Origin: Rhodoferax koreense
Lineage (GTDB): Bacteria > Pseudomonadota > Gammaproteobacteria > Burkholderiales > Burkholderiaceae_C
Assembly: GCF_001955695.1 (NCBI RefSeq)
Contig: NZ_CP019236.1
Coordinates: 1 to 64,000 of the forward strand
Length of the DNA stretch: 64,000 bases
Direction of reading: 5' to 3'
Shown: positions 1-11,058 of the stretch, one piece after another
How the letters are laid out: each line of letters begins with the position of its first letter
Position numbering within the stretch: the first letter of the stretch is position 1
Notes under the pieces: model-generated
The model's input: the letters and a program-made list of their open reading frames with translations, nothing else
Database searches by the model: none
Told to the model about the DNA's origin: nothing
Made by a program: the position numbers and the translations under genes

Positions 1-1398
1 ATGACCGAGGGAACCCATGCCGCTGGCGGCGCAGGTGACAGCCTCTGGCAGGCCTGCATCGACCAATTGGCGCAAGAACTGCCCGAGCAGCAGTTCAACA
101 CCTGGATCAAGCCGCTGGTGGCGCAGATCAACGAAGACTTCTCCAAAGTCACCATTTTCGTCGCCAACCGCTTCAAGCTGGACTGGATCCGCGCGCAGTA
201 CGCAAGCCGCATCACAGCCACGCTCGAAAAGCTGTATGGCCAGGCGATTCCGCTCGAGTTAGCACTCACTCAGCGCGAAGCGGTTGCCAGGGCTTACGCC
301 ACACCGAACCAGTCCGCGCCAGTCAGCCCGGCCACCGAGCCGACCAGCCTGGCGGAAGACAATGGCCAGGCGGCTTTCAAGAACCGGCTGAACTCCGCGC
401 TGACCTTCGAGACGCTGATCGAAGGCACGGCCAACCGCATGGCGCGCGCGGCCGCGATGCACGTGGCCGGCACGCCGGGCCAACTCTACAACCCACTTTT
501 CATCTACGGTGGCGTCGGCCTCGGCAAGACCCATCTGATGCACGCCGTGGGCAACCGCCTGCTCGCCGACCGGCCGGACGCCAAAGTTCTCTACATCCAT
601 GCCGAGCAATTTGTCTCGGATGTGGTTAAGGCTTACCAGCGCAAGACTTTCGACGAATTCAAGGAGCGTTACCACTCGCTCGATCTGCTGCTGATCGACG
701 ACGTGCAGTTCTTCGCCAACAAGGACCGCACGCAGGAAGAGTTCTTCAACGCGTTCGAGGCCTTGCTGACCAAGAAGTCGCACATCGTGATGACCAGCGA
801 CACCTATCCGAAGGGCCTCGCCGACATCCACGAGCGGCTGGTCTCGCGCTTCGACTCGGGCCTGACGGTGGCCATCGAGCCGCCCGAGCTCGAAATGCGC
901 GTGGCGATTCTGATCAACAAGTCGCGCGCCGAAGGCACGGAGATGCCCGAGGAGGTGGCGTTTTTCGTGGCCAAGAACGTGCGCTCCAACGTGCGCGAGC
1001 TCGAAGGGGCGCTGCGCAAGTGCCTGGCCTATTCGCGCTTCAACCAGAAGGAAATCTCGATCCAGCTCGCGCGCGAGGCGCTGCGCGACCTGCTGTCGAT
1101 CCAGAACCGGCAGATTTCGGTGGAAAACATCCAGAAAACAGTGGCCGATTACTACAAGATCAAGGTCGCCGACATGTACAGCAAGAAGCGCCCGGCCAGC
1201 ATCGCCCGGCCGCGCCAGATCGCGATGTACCTGGCCAAGGAGCTCACGCAGAAAAGCCTGCCCGAGATCGGCGAACTGTTCGGCGGCCGCGACCACACCA
1301 CCGTGCTGCATGCGGTGCGCAAGATCGGCGGCGAACGCCAGCAGCTCACCGAATTGAACCAGCAACTCCACGTCCTGGAGCAGACGCTCAAGGGCTGA
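1..1398 (+). CDS. dnaA: Chromosomal replication initiator protein DnaA
   Basis: DnaA binds DnaA boxes at oriC, melts the duplex and loads the helicase. The 465-residue product has the family layout: an N-terminal DnaB-interaction domain (about 1-90), a variable linker (about 91-125), an AAA+ module with Walker [10 protein letters not shown] near residues 170-178 and Walker B LLLIDD near 230, and a C-terminal helix-turn-helix with the DnaA signature [11 protein letters not shown] near 425-435. Length and composition are normal for betaproteobacteria. It is followed by dnaN and gyrB on the same strand, the classical origin-proximal order. The start at base 1 suggests the contig was opened at this codon, so its promoter and oriC are not visible. 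Confidence 0.98.
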   Translation: MTEGTHAAGGAGDSLWQACIDQLAQELPEQQFNTWIKPLVAQINEDFSKVTIFVANRFKLDWIRAQYASRITATLEKLYGQAIPLELALTQREAVARAYATPNQSAPVSPATEPTSLAEDNGQAAFKNRLNSALTFETLIEGTANRMARAAAMHVAGTPGQLYNPLFIYGGVGLGKTHLMHAVGNRLLADRPDAKVLYIHAEQFVSDVVKAYQRKTFDEFKERYHSLDLLLIDDVQFFANKDRTQEEFFNAFEALLTKKSHIVMTSDTYPKGLADIHERLVSRFDSGLTVAIEPPELEMRVAILINKSRAEGTEMPEEVAFFVAKNVRSNVRELEGALRKCLAYSRFNQKEISIQLAREALRDLLSIQNRQISVENIQKTVADYYKIKVADMYSKKRPASIARPRQIAMYLAKELTQKSLPEIGELFGGRDHTTVLHAVRKIGGERQQLTELNQQLHVLEQTLKG

Positions 1399-1400
1399 AA

Positions 1401-1422
1401 GCAGGTGGCTTCGGTCGCCTGC
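1401..1422 (+). other. UUCG-tetraloop hairpin after dnaA
   Basis: Two bases after the dnaA stop, GCAGGTGGC pairs with GTCGCCTGC (nine pairs including two G-U wobbles) around a UUCG tetraloop closed by C-G. No U-tract follows, so it may stabilise or partly terminate the dnaA transcript rather than act as a full intrinsic terminator. The rest of the gap to dnaN holds only an AT-rich stretch and a GAGG-type ribosome site. Confidence 0.45.
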
Positions 1423-1519
1423 GGAATGGCATGCAAAAACAGTGAAAATCGAGGGATGGGCAGGGAATTGCGCGCGACCCTCGTTGGCAGGATTTCATTA
1501 AATTAAAGAAGAGGTTGAC

Positions 1520-2638
1520 ATGATCGTCTTGAAGGCAACACAGAGCAAAGTGCTCGCGATTCTCCAATCCGTCTCGGGGATCGTGGAGCGCCGTCACACC
1601 CTGCCGATCCTGGCCAATGTGATGCTGCGCAAGACCGGCAGCTCTGTGCAACTGACGACGAGCGACCTCGAAATCCAGATCCGCACCACCGCCGAACTCG
1701 ACGGCGACACCGGCAGCTTCACCACGACCGTGGGCGCCCGCAAGCTCATCGACATCCTGCGCACCATGCCGGCCGACCAGACCGTGTCGCTCGAATCCAG
1801 CCAGAGCAAGCTGATCCTCAAGGGCGGCAAGAGCAAATTCACGCTGCAGACCCTGCCCGCCGAAGACTTCCCCCTGGTGCAGGAGGCGGCCAGCTTCGGC
1901 CCCGCTTTCAGCGTGCCGCAGAAGGTGCTGAAGGACCTGCTGGGCCAAGTGTCGTTCGCCATGGCCGTGCACGACATCCGCTACTACCTGAACGGCATCC
2001 TGTTCGTCGCGGAAGGCAAGCAACTGAGCCTCGTCTCCACCGACGGCCACCGCCTGGCTTTCGCCTCGGCCACGCTCGACGTGGAAGTGCCGAAGCAGGA
2101 AGTGATCCTGCCGCGCAAGACCGTGCTGGAAATGCAGCGCCTGCTCTCCGACGTGGGCGGCGACGACCAGCCCGTCATCGAGATGCAGTTCGCCAACAAC
2201 CAGGCCAAGTTCAGCTTCGGCGGCATGGAATTCGTCACCAAGCTGGTCGAGGGCAAGTTCCCCGACTACAACCGCGTGATCCCCAAGAACCACAAGAACA
2301 GCATCACCCTGGGCCGCCAGGCGCTGCTCTCCAGCCTGCAGCGCACCGCGATTTTGACCAGCGAGAAGTTCAAGGGCGTGCGCCTGAACCTGGAGCCCGG
2401 CACGCTGCGTGTGGCCTCCAACAATGCCGAGCAGGAAGAGGCCGTGGACGAGCTCGACATCGACTACGGCGGCGACAGCATCGAGATCGGCTTCAACGTC
2501 ACCTACCTGATCGACGCGCTGGCCAACATGAGCCAGGACATGGTGACCATCGAACTCAGCGACGGCAACAGTTCCGCATTGCTGACGATTCCCGAGAACA
2601 CGAGCTTCAAATATGTCGTGATGCCGATGCGCATCTAG
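1520..2638 (+). CDS. dnaN: DNA polymerase III beta sliding clamp
   Basis: The beta clamp forms a ring around DNA and tethers polymerase III and other replication or repair proteins. The 372-residue product has the three-fold clamp architecture and the typical C-terminal end (VVMPMRI) that forms part of the protein-binding pocket edge. The N-terminus MIVLKATQSKVL resembles other betaproteobacterial clamps, and an AAGAGG ribosome site lies just upstream of the ATG. It sits between dnaA and gyrB, as in most proteobacteria, and is probably transcribed from dnaA or from its own promoter in the 121-base gap. Confidence 0.97.
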   Translation: MIVLKATQSKVLAILQSVSGIVERRHTLPILANVMLRKTGSSVQLTTSDLEIQIRTTAELDGDTGSFTTTVGARKLIDILRTMPADQTVSLESSQSKLILKGGKSKFTLQTLPAEDFPLVQEAASFGPAFSVPQKVLKDLLGQVSFAMAVHDIRYYLNGILFVAEGKQLSLVSTDGHRLAFASATLDVEVPKQEVILPRKTVLEMQRLLSDVGGDDQPVIEMQFANNQAKFSFGGMEFVTKLVEGKFPDYNRVIPKNHKNSITLGRQALLSSLQRTAILTSEKFKGVRLNLEPGTLRVASNNAEQEEAVDELDIDYGGDSIEIGFNVTYLIDALANMSQDMVTIELSDGNSSALLTIPENTSFKYVVMPMRI

Positions 2639-2677
2639 GCCGTATCCGCCTAGTCGCCGACAAGACGCCCCCGCACC

Positions 2678-5347
<2,670 letters not shown>

Positions 5348-5353
5348 GGTTAT

Positions 5354-6226
5354 GTGCTGCTGCCGCTTGGCCGCGAAAAATATAAGGCGAAGGTGGACTG
5401 GTCTCGCGAAGAAGTAGAGGCGATCGTTGCCGATTACCTGCATATGCTCACACTGGAGTTGAGCGGGCAGTCTTACAGCAAGACGGAACACCGTCGCCGG
5501 CTGCAAGCCTTGCTGGCGGGGAGATCCGATGGGTCCATTGAATTCAAGCATTGCAACATCAGTGCCGCCCTGATGGACCTTGGCTTTCCCCGGATTCAAG
5601 GTTATCAGCCACGGTTCAACTATCAAGCGTTGTTGGCCGAAATACTAGCAGCTCAGGTTCAAGTTACGTCTCGTTTGGACCAAGCTGCCCAGGCCGCCGT
5701 CGAACGGCCCGCGATAGCGCCCGTGGTCGAAGATTTCTCGCAGGTCAAAACCCAGGCTCCGGCATGCCAGGCCAAAGTTGCTGAGCCAGAAATGCCATAC
5801 GCATTCCGCGCGATGAAGCGAGACTATTTTGAGCGAGAGGCCGCCAATCGATCTCTGGGATTGGCGGGCGAAGAATTCATCGTTCAGTTTGAGCACTGGC
5901 GATTGGTGCAATTTGGCCAGCAGCGTCTTGCCGATCGCGTCGAACATGTTTCAGTCACCAAGGGCGATGGTCTTGGCTACGACGTAAGGTCTTTTGAAGC
6001 CGATGGTCGCGAACGCTTCATCGAAGTCAAAACGACGTCATTCGGCAAAGACACCCCATTTTTTGTTTCTCGCGGCGAATTATTGCTGTCCAGACAAGCC
6101 AAAGAACAATTTCATCTTTATCGTTTGTTCGAATTTCGAAGAGCACCCCGCCTCTTCGATCTAGCTGGTCAGTTGGATCAACATTGCCTTTTGGACCCAA
6201 TCTCCTACAAGGCAAGTTTTTCTTGA
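5354..6226 (+). CDS. DUF3883 (NOV_C) nuclease-like protein
   Basis: This 290-residue protein starts with GTG six bases after the gyrB stop. Residues about 15-95 form the conserved N-terminal region often fused to such proteins (WSREEVEAIVADYLHML ... EFKHCNISAAL). A linker follows, and the C-terminal part (about 155-275) is a DUF3883/NOV_C domain. It shows a PD-(D/E)xK-like pattern: GEEFI (Glu174), GYDVRSF (Asp210) and FIEVKTT (Glu224, Lys226). DUF3883 domains are known from restriction and defence-associated proteins, so DNA cleavage or binding is plausible but unproven. GC content is visibly lower than in the neighbouring genes, suggesting transfer. Partners such as a methyltransferase or helicase are absent, so this would be a solitary gene. 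Upstream starts are limited by the gyrB stop. Confidence 0.75.
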   Translation: MLLPLGREKYKAKVDWSREEVEAIVADYLHMLTLELSGQSYSKTEHRRRLQALLAGRSDGSIEFKHCNISAALMDLGFPRIQGYQPRFNYQALLAEILAAQVQVTSRLDQAAQAAVERPAIAPVVEDFSQVKTQAPACQAKVAEPEMPYAFRAMKRDYFEREAANRSLGLAGEEFIVQFEHWRLVQFGQQRLADRVEHVSVTKGDGLGYDVRSFEADGRERFIEVKTTSFGKDTPFFVSRGELLLSRQAKEQFHLYRLFEFRRAPRLFDLAGQLDQHCLLDPISYKASFS

Positions 6227-6320
6227 TTTGCGACGAGACGCCTTTTGCGAGGCCTAAACCGGGCCAGTGTTCAGCCAATCCCTTTGAGGTTTGCTTGCAA
6301 GCGTCCCGGAGGACTGGTCC

Positions 6321-6947
6321 TCAACACTTCAACCGAAACTGCCGATCCCGCGCCTCCCGCTTCCGCGCGGTGATCCAGTCCTGCATTTCCCCGCTCTGCG
6401 GCTGGCGCGCCCAGGCGTCCAGATCTTCGATGTAGCGCGCCAACCCGGAGCACGTGGCGGCCTTGTCCGCGTCCGGCGGCGGCGCCGGGATCACCACCGG
6501 AGCCGGCGCGGGCGGCGGCAGGGCACTGCGGATAGGCGTGGCCTGCGCCAACACGGACGCCTGCATCAAGTTCACGTCAGGCCGCACGGCGAGCTGCTCC
6601 GCTTTGGCGCCGTCGGGACACGGGCCATCGGAGTACGTGGTTCTGCCTTTGAGCACGCATTTGCTGACGGTCTGTCCGGGCGCGGGCGCGAGGCGGGTGG
6701 CAGTTGCCGGCGGCGTGGGCGAGGCGGGTGGGGCGTCTGCGTCTGGTACCGGGGCTGTGTCAGGTGTAGCGACGGAATGGGCCAGGCCGCGCACGGTGAC
6801 GCCGAGTCCGGCTGGCTCGTGCCAGACCCAGGCGACCAGCGCCAGCAGGAGCAACAAGGCCAGGAGGAACGCCGGCCAGCGGCGCTTCTCGGGCGCGGGG
6901 CTGAAAGGTGAAGGCGCCCTGCGCTCCTCATCGTCTGCAACCGCCAT
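6321..6947 (-). CDS. DUF4124 domain membrane-anchored protein
   Basis: The 208-residue product starts at an ATG with a strong AAGGAAGGAT ribosome site; a longer frame upstream lacks support. It has a short charged N-terminus, one membrane span near residues 23-42 (leucine/alanine-rich), a Pro/Ala-rich stretch, and then a DUF4124-like segment with paired cysteines (KCVLKGRTTYSDGPCP). DUF4124 proteins are common in betaproteobacteria and are mostly envelope-associated without a known reaction. A final Cys ends the protein (RQFRLKC). Its neighbours give no functional hint. Confidence 0.7.
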   Translation of the reverse strand: MAVADDEERRAPSPFSPAPEKRRWPAFLLALLLLLALVAWVWHEPAGLGVTVRGLAHSVATPDTAPVPDADAPPASPTPPATATRLAPAPGQTVSKCVLKGRTTYSDGPCPDGAKAEQLAVRPDVNLMQASVLAQATPIRSALPPPAPAPVVIPAPPPDADKAATCSGLARYIEDLDAWARQPQSGEMQDWITARKREARDRQFRLKC

Positions 6948-7127
6948 GGATCCTTCCTTGACGAAATCAATCAACAAATTTTTCAAGCCAAATTGGCATC
7001 TGGCGCTGAATCCATCTGCGCGGGTAGCTCCTGATTTAGAAGCAAACTTGCCGCCGCTTGGCGCCAGCGCTTTTGGGTTAGAAATATGTTCGCACACTTC
7101 GGACAACGGTTGGCGGCCCATGGGCCA

Positions 7128-7775
7128 TCACTGGCGTGCTCGCCTCGGCCGTCCACCATCCGGCAATGCGGTGACGGCCACCACCCCCGCCCCCAGCAGC
7201 CACCCCGCCAGCACATCGATCACGTGATGCTGATACGTCGTCAACACCGAAACAGCGATCAAGCCGAACCACAGGTGCAGGCATCGCCCCGCCCATTGGC
7301 CACGACACGGCGAGAACCGGGCCCACAACACGAGCAGCACCGCGATGTGCAGCGACGGCGCGCGGTTGTACGGTCGATCGAACCAGACGAGTGCGGCGTA
7401 CATCGGGTGGAAGAGGCCGTCGACCACCGGCCGCTCGAAGGTGAAACGCAGCGGAAAGGCGGCGTAGCACAGCATCGCCACCAGCAGCACGAGCATCAGC
7501 CGGGCCACGTGGCGCCGCAGTTCGATCGGGCCGCCCTCGGCGAAAAACGAGAGCACGAAGAACACGCAGATCGACAGGTAGGGCACGATCGTCCAGGGCA
7601 CGAACGGAATGTGGCGCTCCCAGTCGAACACGGTGGCACCGACGTCGTGGCGCAGGCTGGTGAAGTGGTTCGCGAGCCAGTAGGTGGCAACGAAGATGGC
7701 CGAAGTCATGGCACACGCATAGGCGGCATCGGCCTCGCGCGGCAAGGCCTGGGCGACATGGGATGAAGACGGCAT
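7128..7775 (-). CDS. PAP2-superfamily membrane phosphatase
   Basis: A 215-residue integral membrane protein with five to six hydrophobic spans. The PAP2 (phosphatidic acid phosphatase type 2) catalytic motifs are visible as RAPSLH near residues 138-143 and YQHHVIDV near 181-188, the latter giving the His and Asp of the third motif. Such enzymes remove phosphate from lipid phosphates or transfer phospho-headgroups, with the active site facing the periplasm. The SLH pattern also fits the Aur1/Ipt1-like subgroup, so an inositol- or glycerol-phosphotransfer role is possible. The ATG follows AAAGGA. It stands alone between unrelated genes. Confidence 0.75.
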   Translation of the reverse strand: MPSSSHVAQALPREADAAYACAMTSAIFVATYWLANHFTSLRHDVGATVFDWERHIPFVPWTIVPYLSICVFFVLSFFAEGGPIELRRHVARLMLVLLVAMLCYAAFPLRFTFERPVVDGLFHPMYAALVWFDRPYNRAPSLHIAVLLVLWARFSPCRGQWAGRCLHLWFGLIAVSVLTTYQHHVIDVLAGWLLGAGVVAVTALPDGGRPRRARQ

Positions 7776-7945
7776 GGCGCATCCTTTCCGGAGTGAGACG
7801 GCGATCGTGGCGATCGCTCGACGTGTCTCGTGACTCTAGGAAAAGGGGCGCCTTGCGTGAATGCCGCGAAGGCGCGACGGGTCGGCCCAGAGGCGTTCAT
7901 CCTTTTGAAGGATGCGCTCGCGCGATCGCGGGATGTGATGGACGC

Positions 7946-8626
7946 TCACCGTGCCGCGGTGCGCCGGTGCTCCAGCCGGGCCATCCAGCGTGTCAAGGGC
8001 CACAGCAAGGCCAGGTACATCAGCGCGGCCAGCACCACGGGTGACGGGTTGTAGACCAGCGATTGCGCGTCGCGCGCCGCGCGCAGCAACTCGGGCAGGC
8101 CGACCACGCTGGCGATGGTGGTGAGCTTGACGACCTCGATGCTGTTGCTCACCAGGTCGGGCATCACGTTCTTCACCGCCTGCGGAATGACCACGTGGCG
8201 CAATGCCTGCAGCCGGGTGAGGCCGGTGGAGCGTGCGGCTTCCATCTGGCCGGGGGCCACGGCTTCCAGGCCGGCGCGGAACACTTCGGCAAAGTAGGCG
8301 GCATTGTTCAGCAGGAAGCCGAGCACCACGGCGCCGAGTTTCGGAATCTCCCAGCCAAGGAAAGGCAGGCCGAAGTACACGAACACCAGCAGCACCAGCG
8401 GCGGAAACGCGCGGAAGAAGTCGATGAAGGCCACCGCGGCCCAGCGCAGCGTGCGCCGCCGGCTTTGGCTCAAGACCAGGGCCAGCGCCAGGCCGGCCGC
8501 GGCGCCCAGGGGGATGACCAGGGCCGACAGCCAGATGGTGGTCCACAGGCCTTGCAGCAGGTACGGGAACACTTGCGCATAGATCGGCAAGTTGAAGAAG
8601 TTTTGCAGCAGCGCTTCCATGCTCAA
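7946..8626 (-). CDS. Polar amino-acid-type ABC transporter permease (second)
   Basis: A 226-residue inner-membrane permease of the HisM/GlnP family. It carries the coupling-loop EAA motif around MEAARSTGLTRLQALRHVVIPQA, which docks on the ATPase. Its start overlaps the stop of the upstream permease by four bases, showing translational coupling. It is the last gene of the minus-strand run that begins with the LysR/DapA genes. Substrate is not predictable from a permease, but the operon contains a hydantoinase-family enzyme, so a cyclic amide or amino-acid derivative is a reasonable inference. Confidence 0.9.
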   Translation of the reverse strand: MSMEALLQNFFNLPIYAQVFPYLLQGLWTTIWLSALVIPLGAAAGLALALVLSQSRRRTLRWAAVAFIDFFRAFPPLVLLVFVYFGLPFLGWEIPKLGAVVLGFLLNNAAYFAEVFRAGLEAVAPGQMEAARSTGLTRLQALRHVVIPQAVKNVMPDLVSNSIEVVKLTTIASVVGLPELLRAARDAQSLVYNPSPVVLAALMYLALLWPLTRWMARLEHRRTAAR

Positions 8627-9303
8627 CGGCCCTTCCAGCGGCGCTCGATCCAGCGTGCCAGCACCACCACCGGCAGAAACACCGCCAGGTAGGCCAGGGC
8701 CCCCAGCGTCAACGGTGTGGGATTGCCCGAGGTGCTGCTGGCGGCCTGGGCCTGGTTCAGGATTTCATTCAGGGCCACCACCGAGCCCAGGGCGGTGTTC
8801 TTGGTGATGGAGATGACGCGGTTGGTCAGCGGTGGCACGGCGCGGCGCAGCGCCTGCGGCAGCACCACCCAGCCCATGGCCTGCCACCAGCGCATGCCGG
8901 TCGACCGCGCGGCTTCCATCTGGCCCACCGGCAAGGAAACGATGCCGGCCCAGATGCTTTCTTCCGCATAGGCCGCCAGCACCAGCGACAAGGCCAGCCA
9001 GGTGGTGGCAAAGGCCGACAGCGGCAAGCCGATGGATGGGAAGCCGAAGTACACGACGATCAGCAGAATCAACGGCGGCAGCGAGCGCATCACGTCGGCG
9101 AAGCCCACCACGCCCCACGCGATGGGGCGGATGCGCAGCGCCCGCAGCACGGCCAGCGCCAGCCCCAGCAAGACCCCGGTGACCACCACGGCCAGCCCCA
9201 CGCCCACGGTCACGCCCAGGCCCTGCAGGATCTGCAGCCAGTAGCGCGCCGCAACCTCCTGGTTGAAGAACGTGAAGACCAGGCCCGAGTTGTCGCCGCT
9301 CAT
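8623..9303 (-). CDS. Polar amino-acid-type ABC transporter permease (first)
   Basis: A 226-residue HisM/GlnP-family permease with about five spans and the EAA loop MEAARSTGMRWWQAMGWVVLPQA, very similar to that of the next gene. The two probably form a heterodimer in the membrane. The start chosen is the ATG at 9303 (MSGDNSG), 14 bases after the ATPase stop; the frame stays open further upstream but only as an antiparallel or shifted shadow of the ATPase gene. It belongs to the transporter operon with the binding protein and ATPase. Confidence 0.9.
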   Translation of the reverse strand: MSGDNSGLVFTFFNQEVAARYWLQILQGLGVTVGVGLAVVVTGVLLGLALAVLRALRIRPIAWGVVGFADVMRSLPPLILLIVVYFGFPSIGLPLSAFATTWLALSLVLAAYAEESIWAGIVSLPVGQMEAARSTGMRWWQAMGWVVLPQALRRAVPPLTNRVISITKNTALGSVVALNEILNQAQAASSTSGNPTPLTLGALAYLAVFLPVVVLARWIERRWKGR

Positions 9304-9317
9304 GCTGCCCGTCCCGT

Positions 9318-10073
9318 TCACGCGGCACGCGCGCCGCTGTAGCGACTGACGAAGCTGCGGGTGCGCGCTTCGCGCGGGTGCTCGAACACGTCGGCGGCGG
9401 AGCCTTCCTCGACCACCACGCCGCCGTCCATGAAGACCACGCGATCGGCCGCCGCGTGCGCAAAGGCCATTTCGTGGGTCACGACCAGCATGGTCATGCC
9501 GCCTTCGCGCAACTGGCGCATCACCTGCAGCACGTCTTCCACCAGCTCGGGGTCGAGCGCGCTGGTCGGTTCGTCGAACAGGATCACGCGCGGCTGCAAG
9601 GCCACCGAGCGGGCGATGCCCACGCGCTGCTGCTGGCCCCCGGAGAGCTGCGCCGGGTAGGCGCCCGCCTTGTGGCCCAGGCCCACCCGTTCCAGCGCGG
9701 CCTGCGCCAGTTGCCGCGCCTCGGCCTTGCTGCGGCCCTGCACGAGGCGCAGCGCCAGGGCCACGTTGTCGAGTGCGGTGAGGTGCGGGTAGAGATTGAA
9801 CGCCTGGAACACCATGCCGATCTGCTGGCGCACGGCGTTGATGTCGACGTCGGCGCGGGTGATGTCGCGGCCATCGAAGATGACCTGGCCGCCGCTGGCT
9901 TCTTCGAGCCGGTTGCAGCAGCGCAGCATGGAGCTCTTGCCCGAGCCCGACGGCCCGATCACGCACACCAGCTCGCCCGGCCGCACGCGCAGGTCCACGC
10001 CGCGCAGCACTTCGTTGGCGCCATAGGACTTGCGCAGTCCGACAATTTCTAACAAGGGTGGGGGCATGACCAT
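9318..10073 (-). CDS. ABC transporter ATP-binding protein, amino-acid type
   Basis: A 251-residue ATPase of the GlnQ/HisP type. Visible motifs are Walker [10 protein letters not shown], the signature LSGGQQQR, Walker [14 protein letters not shown] and a switch His in VVTHEM. It energises uptake through the two permeases encoded next. The first codon is ATG at 10073 (MVMPP), and a second ATG lies two codons later; the choice is uncertain. It is placed between the binding-protein gene and the permease genes, the normal order of such operons. Confidence 0.93.
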   Translation of the reverse strand: MVMPPPLLEIVGLRKSYGANEVLRGVDLRVRPGELVCVIGPSGSGKSSMLRCCNRLEEASGGQVIFDGRDITRADVDINAVRQQIGMVFQAFNLYPHLTALDNVALALRLVQGRSKAEARQLAQAALERVGLGHKAGAYPAQLSGGQQQRVGIARSVALQPRVILFDEPTSALDPELVEDVLQVMRQLREGGMTMLVVTHEMAFAHAAADRVVFMDGGVVVEEGSAADVFEHPREARTRSFVSRYSGARAA

Positions 10074-10130
10074 GGCGGGCTCGGCAAAACGTTCAACAGG
10101 ATGGCGGGGGAACGACGGGTGCCACTGGCT

Positions 10131-10997
10131 TCAGCTGCACTTGGCCGTGACGGGCGTGGCGTCGTAGCCGTCCATGCCGGGCACGCCGGTGCCAGGCGCG
10201 AGCTTGACGGCAGCGTCGTCCGCGCCCGGGGTGAAGCCGAACCACTTGACGGCCAGCTTGGCCACCGTGCCGTCCTGCTTCATGCACTTGAGCGCGTTGG
10301 AAGCGGCGGCGCGGCCGGCCTTGTCATCCAGGCGGAAGGGCAGCGCCCAGACCAGGCCGGTCTTGACGGTGTAGCCGGTCTGCAGCGCCGCGTTCTGCTT
10401 CGCGGCCCAGGCCACGACGGTGGTGCCGGCGAGGTTGTAGTCGGCGCGGTTGGCGAGCACGGCCTGCACGGCGTCGGCGTTGTTGCCGTAGACGTCGAAC
10501 TTGAAGTCGTATTTGGCGGCGTTGTCGCGTGCCCAGCCTTCGTAGTTGGAGCCCTTGTTCACGGCCACGGTCTTGCCCTTCAGGTCTTCCAGGCGGGCCA
10601 GCGGTGCGCCTTTGCGGCCGAGAAAGGTGTAGTCGGTGTCGAGGTAGCCTTCGGTGAACAGCATGGCTTTGGCGCGCTCGGGCGTCACCGTCACCGGCGC
10701 GAGCAGGAAGTCGTAGCGCTTGCTGTTCAGGCCGGGCACCAGGCCGGAGAACTCGGTGGCCTCGATGTCGATCTTGCGGCCCAGGCGTTTGGCCAGCTCT
10801 TCGCCCAGGTCGATGTTGAAGCCCTGCGCGCCGCCGCCGAGCTTGGCCATGGCGTGGGGCGCGAAGGTGGCGTCCACCGCGGTCTTCAGCGGGCCGGTTT
10901 GCGCCCACACGGCGCTGGCGCACAGCGCGGCCAAGCAGGTCACGGTGCCGAGGGCCAGCGCACGGAACGAGGGTTTGAAAGTGGAACGGCGTTGCAT
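10131..10997 (-). CDS. Periplasmic amino-acid-type solute-binding protein
   Basis: A 288-residue binding protein of family 3 (SBP_bac_3). The ATG at 10997 gives a clear signal peptide (basic start, hydrophobic core, cleavage after AVWA) that longer frames would spoil. The mature part has the family pattern GFNIDLGEELAKRLGRKIDIE and a later GLNSKRYDFLLAPVTVTPER. It delivers the substrate to the two permeases encoded downstream. It lies directly after the hydantoinase gene on the same strand, which suggests that the imported molecule is the hydantoinase substrate or product. That link is inference from context. Confidence 0.9.
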   Translation of the reverse strand: MQRRSTFKPSFRALALGTVTCLAALCASAVWAQTGPLKTAVDATFAPHAMAKLGGGAQGFNIDLGEELAKRLGRKIDIEATEFSGLVPGLNSKRYDFLLAPVTVTPERAKAMLFTEGYLDTDYTFLGRKGAPLARLEDLKGKTVAVNKGSNYEGWARDNAAKYDFKFDVYGNNADAVQAVLANRADYNLAGTTVVAWAAKQNAALQTGYTVKTGLVWALPFRLDDKAGRAAASNALKCMKQDGTVAKLAVKWFGFTPGADDAAVKLAPGTGVPGMDGYDATPVTAKCS

Positions 10998-11058
10998 GGA
11001 AGGCACTCCTGGTAGACGGTGATGAGGATGGATGGCGAAGAGAAATTCGGTGGCGGCG

